A stretch of DNA of 64,000 nucleotides from Saprospiraceae bacterium (GCA_016713025.1 JADJPZ010000004.1:1674001-1738000), one strand, 5' to 3'. Numbered from the stretch's first letter, positions 26,826-37,789 are shown. A program made the numbers and translations. The notes: a model not told the origin generated them from the letters alone.

Positions 26826-27554
26826 CTACCTGCGAAATCTTTTTTGTCGTTTGTTGTAATCCAGCCTAAAACTAAACCTCAGTGAAAATTGTGCATGACG
26901 AAGATTGTTATCAACAGTTATCACTTCATTAGTTCTTTGGATCATGTTATCCCAAGTCATTTTACTATAAAAATAATATGAAGCGATCGGTGTAATAGTC
27001 AATAGATCATTGATGCCTATGTCCAGACCTAATCCTGCCCCAATGCTGGCTGCAAGTCCTCGGTTGATCCCATTTGGCAATGGAAGAGAAGATAATATCG
27101 GATTTGGAAACCCTTTGGCATCAATATAAGCTATGCCCGGAGTAATATGAAAGAACAAACCTTTGTTGATGGTATTACCCTGTTTGGAAAAAGTAGGGCA
27201 ATCACAATCTTCAGCCATATCGAGGGCATAAATCTGTGTATGTAAATTGAAACTAAAGGTATTGATAGTGAATTTTTCAATTGAAGGATTTTCAAATTGA
27301 GTCTGAGATCTTGCATATCCGATTTCCGGCAAAAACTCTATCCTTTTCTTTTTCAATCTAAACCAATGATTGACACCTATACCATAGGAAGATGGATATA
27401 GTGCTTCTGTAGTTGAAAATCTTTCTTTAAGAGCGTTGTTCCAATTACTGTATTGATTGAGATCATACTTGAGCCTTACACCAAATTGAGCAGAAACATT
27501 GCTCGTAAATATAAGCCAAAGAGAAATTGTAACCAAAAGCGATATGACCTTCAT
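26826..27554 (-). CDS. Outer membrane beta-barrel protein, unknown role
   Basis: A 242-residue protein with a signal peptide ending in SNVSAQ and then alternating-hydrophobic strands with many aromatic ends (KYDLNQYSNW, INTFSFNLHTQIYAL, ITPIASYYFYSK, LRHAQFSLRFSFRLDY). The last strand closes the barrel. It resembles the general PorT/OmpA-barrel type found in many Bacteroidota, but I cannot name a specific family. It lies downstream of rpoC's terminator and is probably transcribed on its own. Confidence 0.7.
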   Translation of the reverse strand: MKVISLLVTISLWLIFTSNVSAQFGVRLKYDLNQYSNWNNALKERFSTTEALYPSSYGIGVNHWFRLKKKRIEFLPEIGYARSQTQFENPSIEKFTINTFSFNLHTQIYALDMAEDCDCPTFSKQGNTINKGLFFHITPGIAYIDAKGFPNPILSSLPLPNGINRGLAASIGAGLGLDIGINDLLTITPIASYYFYSKMTWDNMIQRTNEVITVDNNLRHAQFSLRFSFRLDYNKRQKRFRR

Positions 27555-27636
27555 TATACAGATTTTTTATACATCTGAACTGTATAACGTTAAAAAGCAC
27601 AATAAAGTATATTTAATGAAAATAGAAGGTTTAAGC

Positions 27637-27676
27637 AAAAAAAAGAGGAGCTCATTTTAATTTGAAACTCCTCTTT
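27637..27676 (-). terminator. Intrinsic terminator of the rpoBC operon
   Basis: On the minus strand the stem AAAGAGGAG / CTCCTCTTT encloses a 17-base loop and runs into a T8 tract (plus strand A8 at 27637-27644). It is 28 bases past the rpoC stop. Confidence 0.85.
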
Positions 27677-27703
27677 GAAATCTTAAATGAAATCAAAATC
27701 GAA

Positions 27704-30700
27704 TTAAATCACATTATATTCATCAACGGACTCTACTTCGAGTCTATTAAAATGTCTTAATCCTGTACCTGCCGGTATATTTTTTCCAACGATTACATTT
27801 TCTTTAAGTCCTGAAAGCGAATCCCGTTTTGCAGAAATAGCCGCAGTACTCAGTACTTTGGTTGTCTCCTGGAATGAAGCTGCTGAAATCCAGCTTTCCA
27901 CACCTAAAGAAGCCCTGGTAATACCCTGCAAAATCACACTTGACGTGGCTGGGACGGCATCTCTCATTACAACGATTTTTTTATCATTTCGCTTCAGAGA
28001 TGAATTTTCTTCTCTGAATTGTCTGATGGATACGATTTGTCCGGCTTTGAAATTCTGAGAATCTCCGGGATCCGTGACAACTTTTTTGTCAAATATCCAG
28101 TCATTTTGTTCATTGAACTCGTGACGATCTACAGCTTCTCCTTCCAAGAATGTCGTATCTCCTGGATCCACAATTTCTACCCTTCTCATCATCTGCCTAA
28201 CTATAACTTCGATGTGTTTGTCATTGATGGCAATACCCTGAGAACGATAAACTTCCTGAACTCCATTCACAAGATAAGATTGTACTGCAAACGGACCTTT
28301 GATATTTAGAATGTCAAGTGGAGCTACAGCACCATCTGACAACTGCATACCAGCTCTCACGAAATCACCCTCCTGAACGAGTAAGTGTTTTGATAATCCG
28401 ACCAGATACTTACGTCTTTGACCTGTCTTCTCATCATCAATAAATATCTCTCTGTTACCTCTCTTGATTTTACCATAAGTGATGATACCATCGATTTCAG
28501 CTGTGATGGCCGGATTGGAAGGGTTTCTTGCTTCAAACAATTCAGTAACCCTCGGAAGACCACCCGTGATATCCTGGATTTTACCAAGGTTCCTAGGTAT
28601 TTTTACTATCTTTTGTCCAGGTACTATTTCAGCATTATCTTCTATAGAGATGTATGATCCAACAGGCAAGTTGTAATTTTTCAACTCATCGCCTGAAGGA
28701 GAAACAATCTTGATGACCGGTATTTTTTTCTTATTCTTAGATTCAATGATGACTTTTTCAGCATATCCTGTCTGATCATCTCTTTCTACACGAAAAGTCA
28801 CACCTTCTTCGATATCTTCAAACTGTGCAATACCTCCAAATTCTGAGATAATCAGGTTGTTGAAAGGATCCCATTCGCATAAAGTTCCTCCTTTGCTAAC
28901 TTTTTGTTTATCATCTACTAAAAGAGTAGAACCATAAGGTATAAAATATGAATTATAGACTTTCTTAGTTTCAGTATCTACAACTCTGATTTCACCGGAC
29001 CTTGACAATACAACCTTGGATTTCGCACCACCTTCCACTTGTTCAGTGACCTTAATATTGTCAAATTCAATTACGCCTTCATATTTTGTTGTAATTTCAG
29101 ATTCTGTTTTGGATACTGAGGCGATACCACCTACGTGAAATGTACGTAGCGTCAACTGTGTGCCTGGTTCGCCGATAGACTGAGCAGCGATGATACCCAC
29201 GGCATCGCCCATTTCTACTCTTCTGCCAGTTGCAAGGTTTTTACCATAACATTTAGCACAAACTCCTACTTTTGTTTCGCAAGTGAGTACTGATCTGATG
29301 GTTACCATTTCAATCCCTGCTTTTTCGATGTTATCAGCAATGTCCGGAGAAATATATCCTGCAGCCTCCACTAATAAAGCATCAGTCACCGGATCAGTCA
29401 CATCATATAATGAATATCGGCCTACAATCCGTGATGCCAATGTTTCGATAATATTTTCGTTGTCTTTAAGCGCTTCAGTATCAATCCCTCTGAGTGTAGC
29501 ACAATCTTCTTCTGTGATAATTACATCTTGTGCTACATCTACAAGCCTTCTTGTAAGATATCCCGCATCAGCAGTCTTAAGCGCTGTATCAGCAAGACCC
29601 TTTCTCGCACCGTGTGTCGAAATAAAATATTCAAGTACAGACAATCCTTCAAGGAAGTTGGCAAGGATGGGGTTTTCGATGATCGCACCACCTGTATCTC
29701 CTGATTTTCTCGGTTTTGCCATCAGTCCTCTCAATCCGCACAACTGTTTGATCTGTTGCTTCGAACCCCTTGCACCTGAATCAAGCATCATAAACACTGA
29801 GTTGAATCCTTGCTTGTGCTGAGCAATTTCTTTCATCAGGTTGTCAGTGATCTTATTATCTGCAAATGTCCACTTATCAATGACCTGATTGTATCGTTCA
29901 TTTGGCGTGATAAGACCCATATTATAGTTTTCCCATACTTCATCCACTTCTTCCTGTGCTTCCAAAAGGGTTTTCTCCTTGATGGAAGGAGTGATCAAGT
30001 CACCAAGATTGAATGAAAGTCCACCTTTATATGCCCAGAAGAAGCCAAGATTTTTTATTTCATCAAGGAATTTTGCAGTTGATGTAAAATCTGTCCTTGT
30101 GATGATATCAGCAATGATCTTCTTAAGGTTCTTTTTGGTGAGTAGCTGATTGATAAATGGTACCGTCGGTGGAGTGGCCTGATTGAAGATCACTCTTCCT
30201 ACTGTAGTCTCAATGATACTTGTTACCATATCAGCATTATTATTCTCTATTCTAGCCCTTACCTTTATTGGGGCATGAAGGTCTATCATACCCTCATTAA
30301 AGGCAATCACGACTTCTTCGGCACTGTAGAAAGTTTTTCCTTCACCTTTCACTTTAATATCTCCTACTGACTTTCTTGGTTTTGTAAGGTAATACAGGCC
30401 TAAAATCATATCCTGAGACGGAAGTGTCACCGGAGAGCCATCCTGAGGGTTCAGCATATTGTGTGCCGAAAGCATCAACATTTGAGCCTCAAGTATTGCA
30501 GCATGCCCTAGTGGAACATGCACAGCCATCTGGTCACCATCAAAATCCGCATTGAACGCACCACAAACTAAAGGGTGCAATTGGATTGCCTTTCCCTCTA
30601 CCAATTTAGGTTGAAATGCCTGGATAGACAATCGGTGAAGTGTAGGGGCCCGGTTTAATAAAACGGGGTGTCCTTTTAGTATATTTTCAAGAATTTCCCA

Positions 30701-31963
30701 GATTACCGGGTCTTTTTTATCAACGAGCTTCTTAGCAGATTTTACTGTTTTTACAACGCCTCTCTCTATCAGTTTTTTGATGACAAATGGCTTAAATAAT
30801 TCTGCAGCCATACCTTTTGGTATTCCACACTCGTGTAATAGAAGTGTAGGCCCGACCACAATAACCGATCGTCCGGAATAATCCACCCTTTTACCGAGTA
30901 GGTTTTGGCGGAAACGACCTTGCTTTCCTTTTAAAACATCACTCAATGATTTCAAAGAACGTCCGCCTTCAGCTTTTACTGCATTGGATTTCCTTGAGTT
31001 GTCAAATAGCGAATCTACAGCTTCCTGCAACATTCTCTTCTCGTTTCTGAGAATGACTTCAGGAGCTTTGATCTCGAGCAATCTCTTAAGACGGTTGTTT
31101 CTGATGATGACCCTTCTGTACAAGTCATTCAGGTCAGAACTTGCAAATCTACCGCCATCCAAAGGTACTAAAGGCCTCAGCTCAGGAGGTGTGACCGGTA
31201 AGTATTGGATTATGGTCCATTCAGGTCTGTTTTCTGTCGATCTCATACCATCTCTGAATGCTTCTACCACACGCAGACGCTTCAAAGCTTCTGATTTTCT
31301 TTGCTGAGATGTTTCATTTGCTGCCTGATGTCTCAATTCAAAAGATAGCTCATCAAGATTGATTCTTTCCAAAAGATCTTTGACAGCTTCAGCTCCCATT
31401 CTTGCTATAAACTTATTGGGATCAGAATCATCAAGTAGCTGATTGTCTTTTGGAAGCGTATCCAGGATATCAAAGTATTCTTCTTCTGTCAGCAATTCAT
31501 GCTTTGAAATGTCATTTTCTTTAACACCTGCCTGAACAACTACATATCTTTCATAATAGATGATAGACTCCAGTTTTTTTGAAGAGTATCCTAAGAGATA
31601 CCCTATTTTGTTTGGCAATGATTTGAAAAACCAAATATGGACTACAGGAACTACCAACTTTATATGGCCCATCCTCTCTCTTCTCACTTTCTTTTCGGTC
31701 ACTTCCACTCCACATCTGTCGCAGACGATTCCTTTATATCTGATTCGCTTATATTTTCCGCAATAACATTCGTAATCCTTTACAGGACCAAATATTCTTT
31801 CACAAAAAAGTCCATCTCTTTCAGGTTTATAAGACCTGTAATTGATGGTTTCCGGTTTTAATACCTCACCATAAGACCTCTCAAGTATTTCATCAGGTGA
31901 ACTGAGACTAATCGTGATAGATTCAAATCCTTTAGTGGGTTTTACACTTTTCTTTTTTAACAT
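27704..31963 (-). CDS. rpoC: DNA-directed RNA polymerase subunit beta'
   Basis: 1419 residues, complete. The zinc-binding N-terminus CYCGKYKRIRYKGIVCDRC, the catalytic Mg loop NADFDGDQMAVH and the second zinc cluster (CTLRG... CETKVGVCAKCYG) are present. The length is typical of Bacteroidota, which carry beta' insertions. It is the last gene of the ribosomal protein-rpoBC operon, 37 bases after rpoB, and is followed by a strong terminator. No frameshift in 4.2 kb, in contrast to several neighbouring genes. Confidence 0.99.
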   Translation of the reverse strand: MLKKKSVKPTKGFESITISLSSPDEILERSYGEVLKPETINYRSYKPERDGLFCERIFGPVKDYECYCGKYKRIRYKGIVCDRCGVEVTEKKVRRERMGHIKLVVPVVHIWFFKSLPNKIGYLLGYSSKKLESIIYYERYVVVQAGVKENDISKHELLTEEEYFDILDTLPKDNQLLDDSDPNKFIARMGAEAVKDLLERINLDELSFELRHQAANETSQQRKSEALKRLRVVEAFRDGMRSTENRPEWTIIQYLPVTPPELRPLVPLDGGRFASSDLNDLYRRVIIRNNRLKRLLEIKAPEVILRNEKRMLQEAVDSLFDNSRKSNAVKAEGGRSLKSLSDVLKGKQGRFRQNLLGKRVDYSGRSVIVVGPTLLLHECGIPKGMAAELFKPFVIKKLIERGVVKTVKSAKKLVDKKDPVIWEILENILKGHPVLLNRAPTLHRLSIQAFQPKLVEGKAIQLHPLVCGAFNADFDGDQMAVHVPLGHAAILEAQMLMLSAHNMLNPQDGSPVTLPSQDMILGLYYLTKPRKSVGDIKVKGEGKTFYSAEEVVIAFNEGMIDLHAPIKVRARIENNNADMVTSIIETTVGRVIFNQATPPTVPFINQLLTKKNLKKIIADIITRTDFTSTAKFLDEIKNLGFFWAYKGGLSFNLGDLITPSIKEKTLLEAQEEVDEVWENYNMGLITPNERYNQVIDKWTFADNKITDNLMKEIAQHKQGFNSVFMMLDSGARGSKQQIKQLCGLRGLMAKPRKSGDTGGAIIENPILANFLEGLSVLEYFISTHGARKGLADTALKTADAGYLTRRLVDVAQDVIITEEDCATLRGIDTEALKDNENIIETLASRIVGRYSLYDVTDPVTDALLVEAAGYISPDIADNIEKAGIEMVTIRSVLTCETKVGVCAKCYGKNLATGRRVEMGDAVGIIAAQSIGEPGTQLTLRTFHVGGIASVSKTESEITTKYEGVIEFDNIKVTEQVEGGAKSKVVLSRSGEIRVVDTETKKVYNSYFIPYGSTLLVDDKQKVSKGGTLCEWDPFNNLIISEFGGIAQFEDIEEGVTFRVERDDQTGYAEKVIIESKNKKKIPVIKIVSPSGDELKNYNLPVGSYISIEDNAEIVPGQKIVKIPRNLGKIQDITGGLPRVTELFEARNPSNPAITAEIDGIITYGKIKRGNREIFIDDEKTGQRRKYLVGLSKHLLVQEGDFVRAGMQLSDGAVAPLDILNIKGPFAVQSYLVNGVQEVYRSQGIAINDKHIEVIVRQMMRRVEIVDPGDTTFLEGEAVDRHEFNEQNDWIFDKKVVTDPGDSQNFKAGQIVSIRQFREENSSLKRNDKKIVVMRDAVPATSSVILQGITRASLGVESWISAASFQETTKVLSTAAISAKRDSLSGLKENVIVGKNIPAGTGLRHFNRLEVESVDEYNVI

Positions 31964-32000
31964 AATAAAGATTTATTATTGATTTAAAGAATTTCAAAAA

Positions 32001-35000
32001 TTAATCAAACTTAATATCCAGAGCAAGGCCTCGTAATTCATGAACCAATACATTGAATGATTCAGGAATATTTGGTTCAGGTATGTTTTCTCCTTTCACA
32101 ATCGCTTCGTAGGCTTTGGCTCTACCGATGATATCATCAGATTTTATGGTGAGTAATTCTCTGAGGATATTGGCAGCACCATAAGCTTCAAGTGCCCAAA
32201 CCTCCATCTCTCCAAATCTCTGACCACCAAACTGTGCTTTACCACCAAGTGGTTGCTGAGTGATAAGAGAGTAAGGCCCAATGGATCTTGCATGCATTTT
32301 ATCATCAACCATGTGAGAAAGTTTCAACATGTATATGACTCCTACAGTTGCCTGCTGATGGAATCTATCGCCTGTCTCACCATCATAAAGATAAGTTTGA
32401 CCATAAGCCGGTAAGCCTGCTTTTTCTATATATCCTTCGATCTCTTCCAGACTGGCTCCATCAAAGATAGGTGTTGCAAACTTGATATTCATTTTTTTAC
32501 CGGCCCATCCGAGTACGGTTTCGAATATCTGACCTAAGTTCATCCTTGATGGTACCCCAAGCGGGTTCAACACGATGTCCACAGGAGTTCCATCTTCGAG
32601 AAACGGCATATCCTCTTCCCTTACGATTCTGGAAACGATACCCTTGTTACCGTGTCGCCCTGCAAGTTTGTCTCCCACTTTCAACTTACGTTTTTTTGCA
32701 AGATACACTTTTGCTAGCTTTAATACACCTGCAGGTAACTCATCCCCTATACTGATATTGAATTTCTCTCTCTTGTATCTGCCAAGCTCCTCATTAACTT
32801 TAATTGAGTAATTGTGCAATAGTCTGGCTATCATTTCGTTGGTAGCTCCATCTTTTGTCCACCCGCTATAATCAACCTGAGAATATTCTAATTCCTTAAA
32901 TGATTTAGGCGCAAATTTAGCTCCTTTGGGTATCAATTCTTCATTGTAAATACTTCTGACACCTTCTGAAATTTTACCATCCAGCAGTGTCATCAACTTA
33001 TCTACAAGGATGGTTTTTAATTCATTAAGGTTGATAGCATGTGTGTCTTCAAGCTTTGACAACAATTCTTTTTCCTGAACTTTTTGGAACTTATCCTTTT
33101 TAGCTCTTGCAAATAGTTGTTTACTTATCACCACACCATTAGTAGAAGGAGAAGCCTTGAGGGAAGCATCTTTAACATCACCTGCTTTATCACCAAAAAT
33201 GGCCCTTAAAAGCTTTTCTTCAGGTGTAGGATCAGATTCTCCCTTCGGTGTAATCTTTCCGATCAGGATATCACCTTCTTTCACCCATGCTCCTATACGA
33301 ATGATACCATTTTCATCCAGATCTTTTGTAGCTTCCTCACTTACATTTGGTATATCATTAGTCAGTTCTTCTTCACCAAGTTTTGTATCTCTAACATCGA
33401 TTTCATAACTCTCTATGTGCAAAGAAGTAAACACATCCTCCTTAACTACCCTTTCTGAAAGAACGATGGCATCTTCAAAGTTATAACCTTTCCATGGCAT
33501 GAATGCCACCTGGAGATTCTGACCAAGTGCCAACTCACCATTTTCAGTAGCATATCCCTCACAAAGAAGACTTCCTTTTTTCACTCTCTGGCCTTTTTTA
33601 ACAATTGGCTTGAGATTGATACAGGAACCCTGATTCGTCCTTATGAATTTAATGAGATTATACTTTTTTATATTATCATCAAAAGAAACCAACATCTCTT
33701 CTTCTGATTTGTCATATTTAATGATAATCTCATTAGCGTCTACATATTCGACTATACCTTCTCCTTCTGCATTGATCAGCATGTTGGAATCTTCTGCTAC
33801 TTTTGCTTCCAGACCTGTTCCAACTATAGGTGATTTAGGTCTCACCAATGGAAGTGCCTGACGTTGCATGTTAGAACCCATCAAGGCCCTGTTGGCATCA
33901 TCATTTTCAAGGAAAGGAATCAAAGACGCTGAAACACCAACGATTTGATTGGGTGCAATATCCATGTATTCAACTTCTGAAGGTGTCAATACTGGAAATT
34001 CGCCATGTTCTCTTGATTTGATTCTGTCTTTCACAAATGCCCCGGATTCAGCAATCTGAGCATTAGCTTGAGCTATCCGCCTGTAATCTTCAGCTTCTGC
34101 AGAAAGATATTGTATTTCACCGGACACATCCACCTTTCCTTCCAGTACTTTCCTGTAAGGAGTTTCCAGAAATCCCATTTTGTTGACCTTTGCGTGTACA
34201 CAAAGTGTGGAGATAAGGCCGATATTCGGTCCTTCCGGTGTCTCAATAGTACAAAGTCTGCCATAGTGAGAATAATGAACGTCACGTACTTCAAAACCCG
34301 CACGCTCCCGTGACAAACCACCAGGACCCAAAGCAGATATCCTCCTTTTGTGTGTAATTTCTGATAGTGGATTGGTCTGATCCAAAAACTGTGACAACTG
34401 GCTTGTTCCAAAAAATGAATTGATGACAGAAGACAGCGTTCGGGCATTGATCAGATCAATTGGTGTAAAAACTTCATTGTCTCTGACATTCATACGCTCT
34501 CTTATTGTCCTTGTCATACGAGCCAAACCTACGCCAAACTGAGCATAAAGCTGCTCCCCTACTGTTCTTACTCTACGATTAGCAAGGTGATCTATATCAT
34601 CCAATTCTGCTTTTTGGTTGACAAGACTTACCAGATACTTGACTATGGATATGATATCTTCCTTTGTTAATACAAGTACATCCTTACCTAATTCCAGCTT
34701 AAGCTTTCTGTTTATTTTATATCTACCAACTTCTCCGAGATTATATCTCTTATCTGAGAAGAATAATTTTTCTATGATACCTCTAGCAGTTTCTTCATCG
34801 GGTGGATCAGTACCTCTTAATTGTCGATAAATTTGAGTGACAGCTTCCACTTCAGAAGAAGACGGATCTTTCTGTAAAGTATTATAAATGATGGTATAAT
34901 CTTCGTCGAGGTTCTCTTTCTGAAGGATGATTTGATCTGTTTCAGCATCTGCTATCATCTCTATGTTTTCCTCATCAAGGATTACATCTCTTTCAAGAAT

Positions 35001-35822
35001 GATTTCGTTCCTTTCGATGGTGACAACCTCTCCGGTATCTTCATCCACAAAGTCTTCTGTCCATTTTCTCAAAACCCTAGCAGCTAGTTTTCTACCAATT
35101 GCTGCCTTTAACGACTGCTTATCAGTAGAAATCTCTTCAGCTAAGCCAAAAAGATTAAGAATATCTTTGTCTGAATCAAAACCAATCGCTCGGAGTAAGG
35201 TCGTAACTGGAAATTTCTTTTTCCTGTCTATATATGCATACATGACAGAGTTGATGTCTGTAGCAAATTCCATCCATGCCCCTTTGAACGGGATAACTCT
35301 GGCAGAAAATATTTTAGTTCCATTAGGGTGAAAAGTCTGACTGAAAAATACACCAGGTGATCTGTGAAGTTGAGAAACAACGACTCTTTCAGCTCCATTG
35401 ATCACAAATGTACCTTTGTTGGTCATGTAAGGGATATTACCCAAAAACACATCCTGAACAATAGTTTGAAAATCTACGTGTTCTTCATCGTTACATGAAA
35501 GTCTTAGTTTTGCCTTTAGGGGAACACTGTAGGTCAATCCTCTTTGCATACATTCCTCAATGGTATACCTAGGAGGGTCAATGAAATAGTCAAGAAACTC
35601 CAGTACGAAAATATTTCTAGCATCTGAAATTGGAAAATTTTCCTGAAAAACACGGTAGAGTCCCTCGTTTCCTCTATTTTCGGGTGTAGTTTCAAGTTGA
35701 AAAAATTCCTGAAAAGATTTGATTTGAATTTCAAGTAAGTCAGGATATTGGTTTGCTAATTTAATTTTGCCGAAGTTGACTCTTTGATTTCCGGCTGCGG
35801 CAGCTATTCCGTTTGATGTCAT
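32001..35822 (-). CDS. rpoB: DNA-directed RNA polymerase subunit beta
   Basis: 1273 residues, complete. The rifampicin region reads FGTSQLSQFLDQTNPLSEIT then HKRRISALGPGGLSRERAG, a wild-type-like, sensitive pattern. The C-terminal PLGGKAQFGGQRFGEMEVWA and the catalytic-region KLAGRHGNKGIVS are in place. It lies 178 bases after rplL; that gap holds two hairpins. It is co-transcribed with rpoC. Confidence 0.99.
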   Translation of the reverse strand: MTSNGIAAAAGNQRVNFGKIKLANQYPDLLEIQIKSFQEFFQLETTPENRGNEGLYRVFQENFPISDARNIFVLEFLDYFIDPPRYTIEECMQRGLTYSVPLKAKLRLSCNDEEHVDFQTIVQDVFLGNIPYMTNKGTFVINGAERVVVSQLHRSPGVFFSQTFHPNGTKIFSARVIPFKGAWMEFATDINSVMYAYIDRKKKFPVTTLLRAIGFDSDKDILNLFGLAEEISTDKQSLKAAIGRKLAARVLRKWTEDFVDEDTGEVVTIERNEIILERDVILDEENIEMIADAETDQIILQKENLDEDYTIIYNTLQKDPSSSEVEAVTQIYRQLRGTDPPDEETARGIIEKLFFSDKRYNLGEVGRYKINRKLKLELGKDVLVLTKEDIISIVKYLVSLVNQKAELDDIDHLANRRVRTVGEQLYAQFGVGLARMTRTIRERMNVRDNEVFTPIDLINARTLSSVINSFFGTSQLSQFLDQTNPLSEITHKRRISALGPGGLSRERAGFEVRDVHYSHYGRLCTIETPEGPNIGLISTLCVHAKVNKMGFLETPYRKVLEGKVDVSGEIQYLSAEAEDYRRIAQANAQIAESGAFVKDRIKSREHGEFPVLTPSEVEYMDIAPNQIVGVSASLIPFLENDDANRALMGSNMQRQALPLVRPKSPIVGTGLEAKVAEDSNMLINAEGEGIVEYVDANEIIIKYDKSEEEMLVSFDDNIKKYNLIKFIRTNQGSCINLKPIVKKGQRVKKGSLLCEGYATENGELALGQNLQVAFMPWKGYNFEDAIVLSERVVKEDVFTSLHIESYEIDVRDTKLGEEELTNDIPNVSEEATKDLDENGIIRIGAWVKEGDILIGKITPKGESDPTPEEKLLRAIFGDKAGDVKDASLKASPSTNGVVISKQLFARAKKDKFQKVQEKELLSKLEDTHAINLNELKTILVDKLMTLLDGKISEGVRSIYNEELIPKGAKFAPKSFKELEYSQVDYSGWTKDGATNEMIARLLHNYSIKVNEELGRYKREKFNISIGDELPAGVLKLAKVYLAKKRKLKVGDKLAGRHGNKGIVSRIVREEDMPFLEDGTPVDIVLNPLGVPSRMNLGQIFETVLGWAGKKMNIKFATPIFDGASLEEIEGYIEKAGLPAYGQTYLYDGETGDRFHQQATVGVIYMLKLSHMVDDKMHARSIGPYSLITQQPLGGKAQFGGQRFGEMEVWALEAYGAANILRELLTIKSDDIIGRAKAYEAIVKGENIPEPNIPESFNVLVHELRGLALDIKFD

Positions 35823-35909
35823 ACTTTTATAATATTTTTAGCGTAATTCGTAATAAAAAACAATTGAATGTTATAAATCAATTGTATAAAAGTGTTTTTA
35901 ATGACAACA

Positions 35910-35974
35910 GGCTTAACCAACCAAGAGGTCAGTTAAGCCAGATATCATTGATTTCAGACTTAATTTCTGCTATC
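35910..35974 (-). promoter_or_regulatory. Two hairpins in the rplL-rpoB gap
   Basis: The 178-base gap holds GGCTTAAC...GTTAAGCC (35910-35939, 8-bp stem, 14-base loop) and a second weaker stem GACTTaa.../...AAGTC just beside it. Neither has a T tract in the minus direction. In other bacteria this spacing carries a partial attenuator or RNase processing site that sets the ratio of ribosomal protein to polymerase; the same is inferred here. Confidence 0.4.
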
Positions 35975-36000
35975 AAGTCTTAAGGTTTCATTTTATAAAA

Positions 36001-36384
36001 TTACTTTAATTCTACAGAAGCACCTGCACCTTCAAGGGTAGCCTTCATAGACTCAGCTTCAGCTTTTGAAGCACCAGCTTTGAGAACTGATGGAGCTGCA
36101 TCTACAAGGTCTTTAGCCTCTTTCAATCCAAGATTTAGTAAGGTTTTCACCTCTTTCACGATCGCAAGCTTGTTAGCACCTGCTGATGTAAGATGTACAT
36201 CAAACTCTGTCTTTTCAACCGGAGCATCTGCTGCTGCGCCTCCGCCTGCTGCTGGTGCTGCTACTGCAACAGCTGCTGCTGCTGGTTCGATACCGTATTC
36301 GTCTTTTAAAATCTGAGCCAATTCACTTACTTCTTTAACTGTTAAGTTTACTAATTGCTCTGCGAATGCTTTTAAATCTGCCAT
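36001..36384 (-). CDS. rplL: 50S ribosomal protein L7/L12
   Basis: 127 residues from the ATG at 36384 (MADLKAFAEQLVNL). The N-terminal dimerisation helices, the Ala/Gly-rich hinge (EPAAAAVAVAAPAAGGG) and the C-terminal domain (EFDVHLTSAGANKLAIVKEV, GLKEAKDLVDAAP) are complete. The open frame extends 40 residues upstream, but that part is non-conserved. The protein forms the L8 stalk with L10, encoded just upstream. Confidence 0.97.
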   Translation of the reverse strand: MADLKAFAEQLVNLTVKEVSELAQILKDEYGIEPAAAAVAVAAPAAGGGAAADAPVEKTEFDVHLTSAGANKLAIVKEVKTLLNLGLKEAKDLVDAAPSVLKAGASKAEAESMKATLEGAGASVELK

Positions 36385-36487
36385 GATATAATGGTTTTTA
36401 TGTTTTAAAATTAATAAATAATGTTTGTTAATGTTGGAAGCTATAACGTAACATTTATATTTCTTAAATACAAGAAATCTTTTTTGT

Positions 36488-37012
36488 TTACCCTCTTTCC
36501 TCAAGAGTTTTTAGTACACCCGCAATGGTTGCCCCTCCGGATTTTAATGCACTTATTACATTTTGAGCCGGTGACTGTAATGTAAAGATAATCTCACCGA
36601 TAAGCTCATTTTTAGTTTTGAGTTTTGTGAGAATATCTAACTGGTCGTCACCAAAGAATACATCAGAATCAATATATGCTGCTTTCAGTACAGGTCTGGT
36701 GTCCTTACCTCTGAATTCTTTGATTAAAGATGCCGGCAATTTGCCATCATTTGAAAACAACACGGTACTCTGACCTTTAAATGCGCTGAATATTGCCTTA
36801 AAATTTTTACTTTCAGCATGATCGTCCATTGCCTTGATAGCCAAGGTGTTCTTCACAGTCTTGATATCTATACCTTTTTCAAAGCATGTTCTTCTTAACT
36901 GATTGATTTTAGCTACTGTAAGACTTGAAGCGTCTGTGACATAAAAAAATGAAGCATTTTCAAACTTTTCTCTTAACTCCTGTATTAATAAACCTTTATC
37001 TGTCTTTGTCAT
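36488..37012 (-). CDS. rplJ: 50S ribosomal protein L10
   Basis: 174 residues: MTKTDKGLLIQELREKFENA at the N-terminus, VKNTLAIKAM in the rRNA-binding domain and a C-terminal helix that binds L7/L12 dimers. It is the stalk base protein and, in many bacteria, the autogenous regulator of this operon. It begins 20 bases after rplA, so any L10 leader would have to lie further upstream. Confidence 0.97.
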   Translation of the reverse strand: MTKTDKGLLIQELREKFENASFFYVTDASSLTVAKINQLRRTCFEKGIDIKTVKNTLAIKAMDDHAESKNFKAIFSAFKGQSTVLFSNDGKLPASLIKEFRGKDTRPVLKAAYIDSDVFFGDDQLDILTKLKTKNELIGEIIFTLQSPAQNVISALKSGGATIAGVLKTLEERG

Positions 37013-37032
37013 TTTATATTATTTTTAATGGT

Positions 37033-37725
37033 TTATTTAATAGATTTTGTGTCAACAGCAATACCAGGACTCATAGTGCTCGCAATACTGATAGATTTCA
37101 TGTAGGTACCTTTCGCAGTTGAAGGTTTCATTTTTTCTAAGGTTGATATCAACTCCTGAGCGTTTTCAGAAATCTTTTCAGGTGCGAATGACACTCTTCC
37201 GATAGGTGAATGTATGATACCATACTTATCTACTCTGAATGAAATCTTACCTGCTTTTACTTCTTCAACTGCAGCTCCAACATTGAGTGTAACTGTACCG
37301 GTCTTAGGGTTTGGCATCAAACCTCGAGGTCCAAGGATACGACCGATTTGACCAACTTTTGCCATGACATTGGGCATCGCGATGATCACATCAACATCTG
37401 TCCAACCTTGTCCGATTTTTGTGATGTACTCATCTAAACCTACGTGATCAGCCCCAGCAGCTTTTGCTTCAGCTTCTTTGTCAGGTGTACAAAGTACTAA
37501 TACTCTTTTAACTTTTCCAGTTCCATGTGGTAGTGTAACTGTACCCCTAATGGCCTGATCTGCTTTTCTAGGATCCACACCCAATCGGATATGAATATCA
37601 ACAGAAGCATCAAACTTGGTAGTATTGACTTCTTTGACTAAAGCAGCGGCATCTTTTAAGGCGTAAAACTTTGTAGGATCAACTTTAGAGTTGACAACTT
37701 GTCTTTTTTTACTAACTTTTGCCAT
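37033..37725 (-). CDS. rplA: 50S ribosomal protein L1
   Basis: 230 residues with the L1 signature (IMPNVMAKVGQIGRILGPRG, LMPNPKTGTVT). It binds 23S rRNA at the L1 stalk and often represses its own operon by binding the rplK-rplA mRNA. It is complete, 64 bases after rplK. Confidence 0.98.
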   Translation of the reverse strand: MAKVSKKRQVVNSKVDPTKFYALKDAAALVKEVNTTKFDASVDIHIRLGVDPRKADQAIRGTVTLPHGTGKVKRVLVLCTPDKEAEAKAAGADHVGLDEYITKIGQGWTDVDVIIAMPNVMAKVGQIGRILGPRGLMPNPKTGTVTLNVGAAVEEVKAGKISFRVDKYGIIHSPIGRVSFAPEKISENAQELISTLEKMKPSTAKGTYMKSISIASTMSPGIAVDTKSIK

Positions 37726-37789
37726 TTTGATAAAATTTTAAGGTGATAGCGTCATTTATAGAAACGACTCCCTTACCGATTAAAAAATA